In this document: in pieces, positions 27,031 through 36,020 of the stretch | Layout: each line of letters opens with the position of its first letter | Numbering within the stretch: position 1 is the stretch's first letter | NCBI RefSeq assembly: GCF_900110245.1 | Contig: NZ_FOCZ01000012.1 | Location: 124,001 to 188,000, forward strand | Reading direction: 5' to 3' | DNA from: Niastella yeongjuensis | Lineage (GTDB): Bacteria; Bacteroidota; Bacteroidia; Chitinophagales; Chitinophagaceae | DNA length: 64,000 nt | The notes under the pieces: model-generated | The model's database searches: none | Seen by the model: the letters and a program-made list of their open reading frames with translations, nothing else | What the model was told of the DNA's origin: nothing | Translations under genes and position numbers: made by a program

Positions 27031-28566
27031 ATGAGAAAAATTATGCTACTACTGGCAGCCCTGATGGGTTTTGCCTTATCCTCATCAGCTCAAAAAAGAC
27101 CCGAAACAGAACCGGTTCCGCCCAAAGCGGCCAAACCGGCCGATAACAACAATGCCATCCGCCTGGCGCTCGACAGCAGTGTTACCACCTCCAATGCCAT
27201 CACCATAAAAGGGCAACGCGTACCTTATACGGCAACGGCAGGTACCATTCCTGTATGGGATGAAAATGGCAAGCCGCTGGCGGGGGTGTTTTATACCTAT
27301 TATGAAAGATCAGATGTAAAAGATCTGTCGGCCCGCCCGCTGGTGATTTCGTTCAATGGCGGCCCGGGTACTTCTTCAGTATGGATGGAGATCGGTTATA
27401 CGGGACCGCGCATGTTAAAGATCGATGATGAAGGCTATCCCATTCAACCCTATGGATTGCGGGATAACCCGCATTCCATACTGGATGTGGCCGATATCGT
27501 ATATGTTGACCCGGTAAATACCGGTTTTTCACGGGTGGCCGATAAAGAAATACCCAATTCAACCTTTTTTGGGGTGAATGCCGATATTAAATACCTCGCC
27601 GGCTGGATCAGTACTTTTGTAAGCCGGTACAAACGCTGGGCTTCGCCTAAATTTCTCATTGGTGAAAGCTATGGTACCACCCGGGTATCAGGACTGGCAC
27701 TTGAATTACAAAACAACCAGTGGATGTACCTGAATGGCGTGATCCTGGTTTCGCCCACCGACCTCGGCATCGATCGCAACGGACCGGTTGATGTGGCGCT
27801 CAGCCTGCCTTATTATGCGGCCACTGCCTGGTATCACAAAAAATTACCGGCCGATCTGCAAAGCAAAGACCTTACCGCCGTACTGCCCGAAGTAGAAACC
27901 TTTACTATAAACGAACTGTTGCCCGCACTGGCCAAAGGTGGCAGCTTATCAGAAGCAGACAGAACAGCCATTGCCGCTAAAATGGCGCGTTATTCGGGTT
28001 TGTCGCAACAATTCATAGTGCAGAACAACCTTGAAATAGCAACGGCTGCTTTCTGGAAAGAATTATTACGGGACAAAGGATATACCATTGGCCGGCTCGA
28101 CAGCCGCTACCTGGGTATTGACCGGAAAGATGCAGGGATGACACCCGATTACAATGCCGAATTGAATTCCTGGCTGCATGCTTTTACCCCGGCCATCAAT
28201 ATGTACCTGCGTGATGAATTGAAGTATAAAACCGACCTGAAGTATTATATGTTTGGCCCGGTTCATCCCTGGGACCGCTCAAACGACCGGACGGGAGAAA
28301 ACCTGCGGCAAGCCATTGCAGAGAACCCGTTTTTGCATGTATTGGTACAAAGTGGTTATTATGACGGTGCCTGCGACTATTTCAATGCCAAATACAGTTT
28401 GTGGCAGATAGATGCCGCCGGTAAATTAAAAGGACGTTTGTCGTGGGAAGGATACCGCAGCGGCCATATGATGTATCTACGAAAGGAAGACCTGGCTACG
28501 GCAAATCAGCATTTGCGGGATTTTATTTTGAAAGCGATACCGGGTGATAAACCTGCTAAGTATTAA
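27031..28566 (+). CDS. Serine carboxypeptidase-like protein, peptidase family S10
   Basis: 511 aa from ATG 27031, which begins a signal peptide (MRKIMLLLAALMGFALSSSAQ). An upstream in-frame extension would overlap the divergent promoter. S10 features: FNGGPGTSSVW (oxyanion loop), GESYGTTR with the catalytic Ser, a YYDGACDYFN motif carrying the catalytic Asp, and SGHMMYL carrying the catalytic His near the C-terminus. Exported S10 enzymes remove C-terminal residues from peptides. It is monocistronic and followed by a heptamer array. Confidence 0.9.
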   Translation: MRKIMLLLAALMGFALSSSAQKRPETEPVPPKAAKPADNNNAIRLALDSSVTTSNAITIKGQRVPYTATAGTIPVWDENGKPLAGVFYTYYERSDVKDLSARPLVISFNGGPGTSSVWMEIGYTGPRMLKIDDEGYPIQPYGLRDNPHSILDVADIVYVDPVNTGFSRVADKEIPNSTFFGVNADIKYLAGWISTFVSRYKRWASPKFLIGESYGTTRVSGLALELQNNQWMYLNGVILVSPTDLGIDRNGPVDVALSLPYYAATAWYHKKLPADLQSKDLTAVLPEVETFTINELLPALAKGGSLSEADRTAIAAKMARYSGLSQQFIVQNNLEIATAAFWKELLRDKGYTIGRLDSRYLGIDRKDAGMTPDYNAELNSWLHAFTPAINMYLRDELKYKTDLKYYMFGPVHPWDRSNDRTGENLRQAIAENPFLHVLVQSGYYDGACDYFNAKYSLWQIDAAGKLKGRLSWEGYRSGHMMYLRKEDLATANQHLRDFILKAIPGDKPAKY

Positions 28567-28592
28567 CCAGAATTATTTCGATACTTAAGTGG

Positions 28593-28672
28593 CATGTTTC
28601 AGGTTACAGGTTTCATGTTTCAGGTTTCAGGGGAGCGTTTTCATTCCCTGCAATTGGGAACTTGAAACCTGT
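28593..28672. repeat. Inverted heptamer arms between the S10 peptidase and HxlR genes
   Basis: Left array: catgttt (28593), caggtta (28600), caggttt (28607), catgttt (28614), caggttt (28621). Right arm, complementary: aacttga (28659), aacctgt (28666). The right arm stops two bases before the HxlR stop codon. The genes are convergent. Confidence 0.8.
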
Positions 28673-28674
28673 AA

Positions 28675-29088
28675 CTATTTACCATGTTCGGAAAGCAACT
28701 TCTTTTTCATATAAGCCACTTCTTTAGCTAAACTCTTCTTTTTTGCGCCCCCGATAATAATATCCCGTTCGGGGTTGAGTTTGATCGTAGCGTGTTTATC
28801 AGACCATAACCCAATGCTCAGGAGAATGGGCAGCAGATCAATCCCCTTTTCGGTAAGGCTGTAAATGGATCGCTGTTTGTGGAGGCTGTCCTTTTCTTTT
28901 TTAATGATCTTTTCTTTTTCCAGCATAGCAAGCCTGTCGGCCAATAAGTTGGTGGCAATGCCTTCGGCAGAAGCCAGGAACTCATTGTAATACCGTTTAC
29001 CAAAGAAAATGAGGTCGCGGATAATCAGGAGCGTCCACTTATCACCAAAAATTTCAATGCCATAATTTAGTGGGCAATCAGAGCGCAT
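28675..29088 (-). CDS. HxlR/DUF24 family transcriptional regulator
   Basis: 137 aa from ATG 29088, the typical HxlR length; longer reading starts would cover the operator. The winged-helix core is clear: CPLNYGIEIFGDKWTLLIIRDL (single Cys at position 5 and the GDKW motif), FNEFLASAEGIATNLLADRL-type recognition helix, and the wing SLHKQRSIYSLTEKG. HxlR proteins often sense redox stress or electrophiles. It is divergent from fabF, and the 90-bp space between them contains a 15-bp perfect inverted repeat, so it probably controls itself and fabF. Confidence 0.88.
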   Translation of the reverse strand: MRSDCPLNYGIEIFGDKWTLLIIRDLIFFGKRYYNEFLASAEGIATNLLADRLAMLEKEKIIKKEKDSLHKQRSIYSLTEKGIDLLPILLSIGLWSDKHATIKLNPERDIIIGGAKKKSLAKEVAYMKKKLLSEHGK

Positions 29089-29101
29089 GTCGGTGCTGTT
29101 T

Positions 29102-29169
29102 TTAACCACTTGCAAATATAAAGTAGTTTGACGTATCTTTGCGGCCACTTGTTTTTTGCAAGTGGTTAA
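29102..29169. promoter_or_regulatory. HxlR-fabF intergenic operator and fabF promoter
   Basis: Perfect 15-bp inverted repeat: ttaaccacttgcaaa (29102-29116) and tttgcaagtggttaa (29155-29169). A third half-site ccacttg at 29145-29151 can also pair with caagtgg 29159-29165. The fabF promoter lies between them: TTG 29110-29112 and -7 TATCTTTG 29134-29141 (21-nt spacer), start site near 29148. The left half-site overlaps the -33 region; the right ones lie in the fabF leader. Confidence 0.7.
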
Positions 29170-29178
29170 AGTCAATAT

Positions 29179-30420
29179 ATGAAAAGAGTTGTTATTACCG
29201 GCATGGGCGCACTGACGCCCCTCGGCAACAATGTAACCGCTTATATAAAAAGTTTATGGGCGGGAACCAGCGGGGCTGCACCCATCACCCGTTTTAATGC
29301 AGAGCGCTTTAGAACAAAGTTCGCCTGCGAGCTGAAGGACTATGATGTTAAAACCCTGCTCGATAAAAACGAAATAAAGAAATCAGACCTGTTTACCCAA
29401 TATGCCCTGGTGGCAGCCGATGAGGCCATCAAAGATTCCGGCCTCGATTTCAGCACCATGGACCCCTTCGATACCGGGGTGATCTGGGGCTCAGGACAGG
29501 GAGGCATGCAAACCTTTGAAGAGCAGGTAGCCGAATATATTGAGGGAGACCGCAACCCACGGTTCAACCCGTTTTTTGTGCCCAAACTGATTGCCAATAT
29601 GGCTTCGGGCATGATCTCGATCAAATACCGGTTAATGGGCATTAACTATACTACGGTATCGGCTTGCGCCACTTCCAATACCGCTATCATGGATGCCCTC
29701 AATTACATCAGGCTGGGCAAAGCCAAGGTGATCATAACCGGCGGATCGGAAGCGCCCATAACAGAAGCCTCCATTGGTGGTTTTTGTGCCATGAAGGCCA
29801 TGTCGGTACGGAATGATGACCCCGCCACAGGATCAAGACCGTTCGATGTGAACCGCGACGGATTTGTAATGGGCGAAGGAGCCGGCGCTTTGGTATTGGA
29901 AGAGTATGAACATGCCCGTAAGCGGGGTGCCAGGATCTATGCAGAAGTGGCCGGTGCAGCTATGACAGCCGACGCCTGGCATATGACCGCTACCCATCCC
30001 GAAGGATTGGGCGCTTACCATGGCATGCGACTGGCATTGGAAGATGGTGGGTTAACAGCAGATCAGGTTGATTACGTAAACATGCACGCCACCTCTACAC
30101 CGGTAGGTGACCTGAGTGAAGTAAATGCTATCATGAAAATGTTTGGCAATAACCTGGATAAAGTGCACCTGAATGCTACCAAATCAATGACCGGCCACTT
30201 GTTAGGTGCTGCCGGCGCCATTGAAGCCATCGCTGCTATTGCCAGTATCAATGAAGGACTGATTGCACCTACCATAAATACCGAGGAGCTCGATCCCGAA
30301 TTACCTAAAGGCATTCAGATCGTAATGAAAGAACCATTGAAGAAAGAAGTGAATGTGGCGATGAGTAATACTTTCGGGTTCGGTGGACATAATGGGATTG
30401 TGGTATTTAAGAAGATCTAA
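29179..30420 (+). CDS. fabF: 3-oxoacyl-ACP synthase II (FabF-type)
   Basis: 413 aa cytoplasmic condensing enzyme of type II fatty-acid synthesis. It extends acyl-ACP with malonyl-ACP. The Cys-His-His triad is visible: Cys163 in VSACATSN, His303 in NMHATSTPVGD, and His340 in GHLLGAAGA, plus the C-terminal SNTFGFGGHN loop. No acpP or fabG is adjacent, so it is probably a stand-alone paralogue under HxlR control rather than the housekeeping copy. A role in a modified or special fatty-acid or aryl-polyene-like pathway is possible but not shown. Confidence 0.92.
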   Translation: MKRVVITGMGALTPLGNNVTAYIKSLWAGTSGAAPITRFNAERFRTKFACELKDYDVKTLLDKNEIKKSDLFTQYALVAADEAIKDSGLDFSTMDPFDTGVIWGSGQGGMQTFEEQVAEYIEGDRNPRFNPFFVPKLIANMASGMISIKYRLMGINYTTVSACATSNTAIMDALNYIRLGKAKVIITGGSEAPITEASIGGFCAMKAMSVRNDDPATGSRPFDVNRDGFVMGEGAGALVLEEYEHARKRGARIYAEVAGAAMTADAWHMTATHPEGLGAYHGMRLALEDGGLTADQVDYVNMHATSTPVGDLSEVNAIMKMFGNNLDKVHLNATKSMTGHLLGAAGAIEAIAAIASINEGLIAPTINTEELDPELPKGIQIVMKEPLKKEVNVAMSNTFGFGGHNGIVVFKKI

Positions 30421-30466
30421 GTCGATTATTGGTTGAATAGGTGATGGGAGGGTAAAAGATTCTGAA

Positions 30467-30529
30467 GTAAGAAATTAGAAATAAGAGGTAAGAAATAAGG
30501 GTTCTTCGTATTTCCTACTTCTTATTTTT
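30467..30529. repeat. Inverted heptamer arms after fabF
   Basis: Left: gtaagaa (30467), attagaa (30474), ataagag (30481), gtaagaa (30488), ataaggg (30495). Right, complementary: tatttcc (30509), tacttct (30516), tattttt (30523). It can fold as one long stem 47 nt after the fabF stop and may act as its terminator. Confidence 0.75.
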
Positions 30530-30660
30530 TTCTTTTTCCTTCATCTGCTATTAACTTTACCCAGCCTGCCTAGTCAAACGATTGCACAAGATTTGTTTTA
30601 TAAATCATGGCTATGGACTAATTTTCAGGCTTCTTTTATAAAATAGCCGCGGCCATAAGT

Positions 30661-31302
30661 ATGAATTTCTTGCGTGTACCTTTTTTGAATGGCATCGATC
30701 AACATACGCCATTACAGCAGATCTCACTGGTGCTGGATGCTGCGCCAAAGCAGCAGCTCGTGTATGTTCCCTGGGCCGAATATCCTTATCACCCCGAAGT
30801 ACAGTTTTCCATAGCACACAGCAGCGACGCAGTAGTTATAAAATATTTTGTTAAAGAAAAAACCATCCGGGCAGTTAATAATACACTGAACTCGCCGGTG
30901 TATAACGACAGTTGCGTGGAGTTTTTTATCGGATTCAATAATGAACGGGCATATTACAATTTTGAGTTCAATTGTATTGGAACGCATTTGATAGGGTATG
31001 GAGAAGAGAAAACAAACCGCCACCTGTTACCACATGATGTCAGTCAGCAAATAAAATACAAATCGGTACTTACCAACGACCAGAACCAGCAGAGCATAGG
31101 GTGGGAGCTGACCTTATTGATACCCGTAACCGCATTTTATTACCACCACATTCAATCATTAAAAGGGCAGCATTGCGCGGCTAACTTTTATAAATGCGGC
31201 GATGAATTGCCCGAACCGCATTTTGTAACCTGGTCGAACATCCAGTGGCCCCAACCGAACTTCCATTTACGCCAGTTTTTTGGCACACTCGAATTTGAGT
31301 GA
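30661..31302 (+). CDS. CBM9-like (carbohydrate-binding family 9/DOMON-type) protein
   Basis: 213 aa, no obvious signal peptide. It matches the CBM9-like sandwich: VQFSIAHSSDAVVIKYFVKEKTIRAV near residues 55-80, then VYNDSCVEFFIGF, YYNFEFNCIGTHLIGYG, and WELTLLIPVTAF. The C-terminal NFYKCGDELPEPHFVTWSNI with YFG-like ending (RQFFGTLEFE) is typical of stand-alone Bacteroidota members. CBM9 modules bind reducing ends of plant glycans in xylanases, but single-domain members have no established function. It is monocistronic. Confidence 0.78.
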   Translation: MNFLRVPFLNGIDQHTPLQQISLVLDAAPKQQLVYVPWAEYPYHPEVQFSIAHSSDAVVIKYFVKEKTIRAVNNTLNSPVYNDSCVEFFIGFNNERAYYNFEFNCIGTHLIGYGEEKTNRHLLPHDVSQQIKYKSVLTNDQNQQSIGWELTLLIPVTAFYYHHIQSLKGQHCAANFYKCGDELPEPHFVTWSNIQWPQPNFHLRQFFGTLEFE

Positions 31303-31329
31303 ATTTTACACAAATATTTCTTACAGGTA

Positions 31330-31360
31330 TTGACAATCAGATTTCTGCCGCTTATTTTTG
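31330..31360 (+). promoter_or_regulatory. Promoter of the DUF6089 gene
   Basis: TTG (31330-31332), 20-nt spacer, TATTTTTG (31353-31360): a near-perfect Bacteroidota sigma-A promoter. The start would be near 31366, giving a leader of about 170 nt that contains a small hairpin (CCCAT with ATGGG) but no coding frame that I can support. Confidence 0.7.
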
Positions 31361-31535
31361 CGTGTGCTACGCCGGTAGTCCCATGTCCTATGGGCAAAAA
31401 AGTTAATTTGGCTTAAAACTTGCTTACCAACCCCCGGTCAAAATTACCCGTATCTACCCTTTAGCTTAAAAATTCGACTGGAATCCGTTATCCCCTGAGA
31501 ACAACTTCTCTGAAACATTCATTAAAAAAAATTCC

Positions 31536-32402
31536 ATGCGAAAACTTTTGCTATTAAGCATGTTTTGCCCTGTTATCGCTTTATCGCAACAACGCTTTCA
31601 TGTAACCTTATCTGGTGGATTGTCAAATTATGCAGGCGATCTGCAAGATCACCGGTTTACCTTACAACAATCAAATTTTGCTTTTGGCGCCGGCATTAAG
31701 TACGACATAACGCCCAATCTGGCACTCCGGCTGGCGTATAATCACAGTACTATTGAAGGCGACGATAAAAAAAGCAAAGATCCCGTTTTACAAGCCCGTA
31801 ACCTGAGCTTCATTACAAGGATCAATGAAGGCAGTTTGCTGGTAGAGTATACGCCGCTGAACATGGAGGATTACAAGATCTCTCCTTTTATTTACAGTGG
31901 CGTTGCTGTTTTTCACTTCAATCCTTATGCATATGACTCCATTGGCAGTAAAATTTACCTGAAACCACTGAGTACCGAAGGAGAGGGGCTGGCGCCAGAC
32001 CGCAAGCCCTATAATTTAACCCAGTTTGCCATTCCCGTTGGCATTGGGGTAAAGTTCAGGATAAATGAAAATACGATTCTGGCCTATGAAGTAAGCGCCC
32101 GTAAAACATTTACCGATTACCTGGATGATGTAAGCACCACTTATTTCGATCAGACTGCGTTGGCGCAGGCCCGCGGTCCAAAAGCCGTGGAAATGTCCTA
32201 CCGGGGCAATGAATTGAAAAATGGCAACCCCACCTATCCCTATAATGGCCAGGTGCGCGGCGGCTCCAGGTACAAAGACTGGTATTATTTTACCGGTTTT
32301 ACCCTGTACATTGGAATAGGCTCAGGCAATGGAAACGGTGGTCCGTTTAGCCGCGGTACCCGCGGTGGAAGAAATCAGCTGGGATGCCCGAAAGTGTTGT
32401 AG
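31536..32402 (+). CDS. DUF6089/PorG-like outer-membrane beta-barrel protein
   Basis: 288 aa with a signal peptide (MRKLLLLSMFCPVIALSQ). The barrel begins with FHVTLSGGLSNYAGDLQD, a segment characteristic of DUF6089/PorG proteins, and continues with alternating strands (FGAGIKYDITPNLALRLAYNHS, LLVEYTPLNMEDYKISPFIYSG). A Gly/Arg-rich stretch and GCPKVL end it. PorG is an outer-membrane part of the type IX secretion system. Related proteins are common in gliding Bacteroidota, so a T9SS role is possible but other DUF6089 proteins lack a known role. Confidence 0.8.
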   Translation: MRKLLLLSMFCPVIALSQQRFHVTLSGGLSNYAGDLQDHRFTLQQSNFAFGAGIKYDITPNLALRLAYNHSTIEGDDKKSKDPVLQARNLSFITRINEGSLLVEYTPLNMEDYKISPFIYSGVAVFHFNPYAYDSIGSKIYLKPLSTEGEGLAPDRKPYNLTQFAIPVGIGVKFRINENTILAYEVSARKTFTDYLDDVSTTYFDQTALAQARGPKAVEMSYRGNELKNGNPTYPYNGQVRGGSRYKDWYYFTGFTLYIGIGSGNGNGGPFSRGTRGGRNQLGCPKVL

Positions 32403-32414
32403 GAAATAGTTGGC

Positions 32415-32454
32415 AGGTTAACAGGTTGACGAGTTAACAAGTTAACAGGTTGAT
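32415..32454. repeat. Octamer array after the DUF6089 gene
   Basis: Five 8-bp units: aggttaac (32415), aggttgac (32423), gagttaac (32431), aagttaac (32439), aggttgat (32447). These are complementary to the octamers at 32551-32606, with a terminator between the two arrays. Confidence 0.8.
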
Positions 32455-32490
32455 GGCGTTAATCTGGAAGAGCCCGGTTAAATACATGTT

Positions 32491-32540
32491 ATCTGGAAGA
32501 AAAGAATCGACTTGATCTTTTCTTCCAGATTTTTCATTTT
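32491..32540 (+). terminator. Intrinsic terminator of the DUF6089 gene
   Basis: Perfect 15-bp stem (32491-32505 with 32516-32530), 10-nt loop, followed by ttttcatttt. It lies between the two complementary octamer arrays. Confidence 0.85.
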
Positions 32541-32550
32541 ATCACCCCTG

Positions 32551-32611
32551 TCAACTCGTCAACTTGCCAACTCGTCAACTTGTTAACTCGTCAACTTATC
32601 AACTTATCAAC
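32551..32611. repeat. Octamer array directly upstream of the ubiD -7 box
   Basis: Seven units plus a partial: tcaactcg (32551), tcaacttg (32559), ccaactcg (32567), tcaacttg (32575), ttaactcg (32583), tcaactta (32591), tcaactta (32599), then tcaac. The array occupies the whole -33 to -8 region of the next gene's promoter. Confidence 0.85.
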
Positions 32612-32619
32612 TAACTTTG
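32612..32619 (+). promoter_or_regulatory. -7 box of the UbiD-family gene; likely leaderless
   Basis: TAACTTTG matches TAnnTTTG and lies only five bases before the ATG (32625), so transcription would begin at or next to the start codon. No good -33 TTTG is seen at normal spacing because the octamer array fills that region. Confidence 0.5.
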
Positions 32620-32624
32620 CCCCC

Positions 32625-34547
32625 ATGTCATATCGTAATCAGCAACATTTTATTGATACACTGGAGCAGGCAGGTGAATTGGTTCGTATCAAAGCCTATG
32701 TAGACCCTAAGTTAGAAATAGCAGAAATAACAGATAGGATTAGTAAAACTACGGGTGGCGGAAAAGCCCTCCTGTTTGAAAATACCGGCTACGACTTTCC
32801 CGTGCTCATGAATGCCTACGGCAGTGAAAAACGGATGTGTTTGGCCCTGGGTGTAGAACACCTCGACGACGTGGCCCGGGAAATTGAGAATTTATTCAAG
32901 TTATTGGCTTCGCCAAAAGAAAGCATTATCGATAAACTGAAGGTATTACCCAAATTATCGCAGTTTGCCTCCTGGATGCCCAAGGTGAAAAGTGGCAGAG
33001 GCGCCTGTCAGGAAGTGGTGATGGACAAACCGGATATTTCGAAATTGCCCGTGATCACCTGCTGGCCAAAAGATGGCGGTCCGTTTGTGACCCTGCCCGT
33101 AATTCATACCAAGGACCCCAATACCCATACCCGCAATGTAGGCATGTATCGCATGCAGGTGTTTGGACCAACATTAACAGGCATGCACTGGCATAAACAT
33201 AAGGTAAGTGCCCGTCACTTTAATGAGTATAAAAAGCTGGGCAAACGAATGCCGGTAGCAGTAGCATTGGGTGGTGACCCTGCTTATGCCTATTCAGCAA
33301 CCGCCCCATTACCGGATAATGTGGATGAATATATGCTCGCTGGTTTTCTGCGGAAGAAAAAAGTAGAGCTGGTGAAATGTATCACACAACCGGAAATAGA
33401 AGTACCGGCCGACGCCGATTTTGTAATAGAAGGTTATGTAGATCCCGGCGATGAAATGATCTGGGAAGGTCCGTTTGGCGATCATACGGGTTATTATTCA
33501 TTGCCCGACTGGTACCCACGTTTTCATATCACCGCTATTACCCATAAAAAAGATGCAGTATATCCCGCCACTATTGTAGGCATTCCACCGCAGGAAGATG
33601 CCTGGCTGGGTAAAGCAACAGAACGTATTTTCCTGGCGCCTATAAAAATGACCATGGTGCCCGAAATTGTAGATATGGATATGCCTGTCGAAGGCGTTTT
33701 TCACAACCTGGTTATAACAAAGATCAAAAAAGAATACGCCGGCCAGGGACAAAAAGTAATGAATGCCATGTGGGGCGCCGGTCAAATGATGTTTAACAAA
33801 ATACTGGTGCTGGCCGATGAGGGCGTTAAAATACAGGACTACGCAAAACTGGCGGAATATGTATTCGCCAATATGAACCCGGCTACCGATATTTATTTGT
33901 CAACCGGCCCCATGGATGTACTGGACCACAGTTGCAGCAAGCTGGGCTTTGGCGGTAAAATGTGTATTGACGGTACTAAAAAGTTTGATGAAGAGACCGA
34001 CGACTCCTTCGAGTTCCCGATCTTAAGCAGCCGGTTCGATAAAAAATTACTGCAACAGCAGTTCCCGGAAATACGCGGTGTCAACGATGCATTGCCGGCG
34101 ATCCACATACCCTGCCTGATCATTTCAGTAGAAAAGAACCGGAAAGGGCACATCCGGGAGCTGCATCAGCAAATATGCAATACCGGTATGATTGAAGGTA
34201 TAAAAATGATCCTGTATGTAGAGCATACCGTGAATGCCAATGACCTGCCGGTAGCCTTATGGCGTTTCTGTAATAACCTCGATCCCCGCAGGGACAGCAT
34301 CCTGGTTCAACAACCTTCCCGCCAAATGCCTGGTAAGAATTGGGCCTGCATGGGTTTTGACGGCACTATAAAAACAGCCGCATTAGACGATTTTCAACGC
34401 GACTGGCCAAACATCATTGTAGCCGATGATAAAACCATCGCTTCTGTTGATGCCAAATGGAATACACTGGGATTGGGTGAATTGATTCCTTCTCCTTCAT
34501 TGAAATTTAAAGATCAGATGTACGGCGAAGAAGCAGTAGTTTCTTAG
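32625..34547 (+). CDS. UbiD family decarboxylase (menaquinone biosynthesis type)
   Basis: 640 aa from ATG 32625, which gives the usual family N-terminus; an upstream in-frame start would lie inside the octamer array. UbiD enzymes use prenylated FMN to decarboxylate aromatic acids. Features: LLFENTGYDFPVLMNAYGS, GRGACQEVVM, HRxxxx-like HWHKHKVSARHFNEY, EGPFGDHTGYYSLPDWYPRFHITAITH, and the catalytic EIVDMDMPVEGVFHN region. The length fits the long Bacteroidota decarboxylase proposed for the futalosine or classical menaquinone route. The UbiX/PrenylFMN synthase is not in this window. Confidence 0.85.
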   Translation: MSYRNQQHFIDTLEQAGELVRIKAYVDPKLEIAEITDRISKTTGGGKALLFENTGYDFPVLMNAYGSEKRMCLALGVEHLDDVAREIENLFKLLASPKESIIDKLKVLPKLSQFASWMPKVKSGRGACQEVVMDKPDISKLPVITCWPKDGGPFVTLPVIHTKDPNTHTRNVGMYRMQVFGPTLTGMHWHKHKVSARHFNEYKKLGKRMPVAVALGGDPAYAYSATAPLPDNVDEYMLAGFLRKKKVELVKCITQPEIEVPADADFVIEGYVDPGDEMIWEGPFGDHTGYYSLPDWYPRFHITAITHKKDAVYPATIVGIPPQEDAWLGKATERIFLAPIKMTMVPEIVDMDMPVEGVFHNLVITKIKKEYAGQGQKVMNAMWGAGQMMFNKILVLADEGVKIQDYAKLAEYVFANMNPATDIYLSTGPMDVLDHSCSKLGFGGKMCIDGTKKFDEETDDSFEFPILSSRFDKKLLQQQFPEIRGVNDALPAIHIPCLIISVEKNRKGHIRELHQQICNTGMIEGIKMILYVEHTVNANDLPVALWRFCNNLDPRRDSILVQQPSRQMPGKNWACMGFDGTIKTAALDDFQRDWPNIIVADDKTIASVDAKWNTLGLGELIPSPSLKFKDQMYGEEAVVS

Positions 34548-34553
34548 TTATAA

Positions 34554-34637
34554 GTTGAAAGTTTAAAGCTCAAGGTTGAAAGCCAGGGAAGCCTGAGATC
34601 TGTCAACTTTGAACTTTAAACTAAAAACTTTAAACTT
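34554..34637. repeat. Heptamer arrays between the convergent ubiD and LolC/E genes
   Basis: Left: gttgaaa (34554), gtttaaa (34561), gctcaag (34568), gttgaaa (34575). Right, complementary: tcaactt (34603), tgaactt (34610), taaacta (34617), aaaactt (34624), taaactt (34631). The right array abuts the permease stop codon (34637-34639). Confidence 0.8.
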
Positions 34638-35866
34638 TATCTGAATTGAATCGCTTTAATAGGCTGAACCCGCCTGATTATGATAGTGGGTATTAACAGC
34701 ACCAGAAAACAAATAACAAAAGTGGCAATGTTCACTGCGGCTATTTGCCACCATACAATATCAACGGCCGCCTGGGAAATATAGTAAGCGTCTTCAGGAA
34801 GTTTGATAAACCCGGTTTGATTTTGCAACCAGGCAATAAACAATCCACAGATATTTCCCAGCAACAACCCAAAGAAGGTAATAATAGCACCATGATACAG
34901 GAAAATGCCCCGTATGGTATAGTTACGGGCGCCCAACGCTTTCAATAACCCGATCATCCGGGTGCGTTCCAGCACCAGGATCAGCAAACAGGTAATTAAA
35001 TTCAGGATGGCTATGCCGGTCATAATGGCCAGGACGATCAGGATGGTTTTATTCTGGAGGTTCAGCCAGTCGAATATGCTGGGATAAATGTATTTGATGG
35101 TATTGCTTTGTAACCCCAATGGAATATCGGGCACAATGTCTTCACTCACCTGGTCCATTTTATTATAATCATGCAGGAAGATCTCATATCCGCCAATGAG
35201 GTCGGGGCTCCAGTCGTTTAACCGTTGAATCAGTTTCAGATCGCCGATGGCGATCAGTTTATCGTATTCTTCAATGCCGGTTTTAAATATGCCGGCTACG
35301 GTTAATTTGCGGGTACGGGGCGGGGCACCTGGTTGAATGAAATAAATGAGCACCTGGTCATTCACGTCTAATTTTAACAAATTAGCTGTATAGGCGCTCA
35401 GCATAATTTCGTTGCTGTAACCGCTGTCGGTATATTTCAGCCAACGGCCCTTTACCCTGAATTTTTCCAGGTTGGTAAAATCATAATCTCTTTCTACGCC
35501 TTTGAACAGTACGCCCTCGATGGTTTCTGCTGTTTTAAGAATGGCGTTCTTGGTAGCAAACGCCTGCACGGTTTTAATGGCAGGAAATGATTTTTTAAGG
35601 CCCGTAACCGAATCACTGCGATGGATGGGTGTTTCTTCGGCAATGGCAACCCGCGCTGAATAATAGCTTTGAATACGAATATGCCCCCAGAAACTAAAAA
35701 CCTTTTCACTAATGGTTTTTTGGAAGCCGCTGGCAAACGTAAGCGTCAGTATCATTACGGTAACGCTGATAACAGTAGCGCCAATTGACAACCGGATTAC
35801 AAAACGGGAAAACGATTTCTGTTGATTGAACGCTATTCGGCGTGCTATAAATGCGGCAATATTCAA
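34637..35866 (-). CDS. LolC/E-type lipoprotein-releasing ABC transporter permease
   Basis: 409 aa from a TTG at 35866 (LNIAAFIARRIAFN..., the common family opening); an upstream in-frame TTG or other start would add 17 unconserved residues. One helix at the N-terminus (about 30-53), a large periplasmic domain (MacB_PCD), then three C-terminal helices after ERTRMIGLLKALGARNYTIRGIF, the FtsX/LolE coupling segment. LolCDE extracts lipoproteins from the inner membrane. Here a single LolE-type permease is encoded without LolD, which must be elsewhere. Start choice is inference. Confidence 0.82.
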   Translation of the reverse strand: MNIAAFIARRIAFNQQKSFSRFVIRLSIGATVISVTVMILTLTFASGFQKTISEKVFSFWGHIRIQSYYSARVAIAEETPIHRSDSVTGLKKSFPAIKTVQAFATKNAILKTAETIEGVLFKGVERDYDFTNLEKFRVKGRWLKYTDSGYSNEIMLSAYTANLLKLDVNDQVLIYFIQPGAPPRTRKLTVAGIFKTGIEEYDKLIAIGDLKLIQRLNDWSPDLIGGYEIFLHDYNKMDQVSEDIVPDIPLGLQSNTIKYIYPSIFDWLNLQNKTILIVLAIMTGIAILNLITCLLILVLERTRMIGLLKALGARNYTIRGIFLYHGAIITFFGLLLGNICGLFIAWLQNQTGFIKLPEDAYYISQAAVDIVWWQIAAVNIATFVICFLVLLIPTIIIRRVQPIKAIQFR

Positions 35867-36020
35867 CCGGCATAATTTTAGTTGGTCAAAAGTAATACTA
35901 TTAAAACCAGGTTCCAAAGTTTCAAGGTTTTGACTTTCAGCCTTTGGTCGCCGTAGTTTTAACGAAGGAGATCCTCTGCTTTAAGTTTTTTCCTATTTTT
36001 AAAGGGACGAAACACACAAC

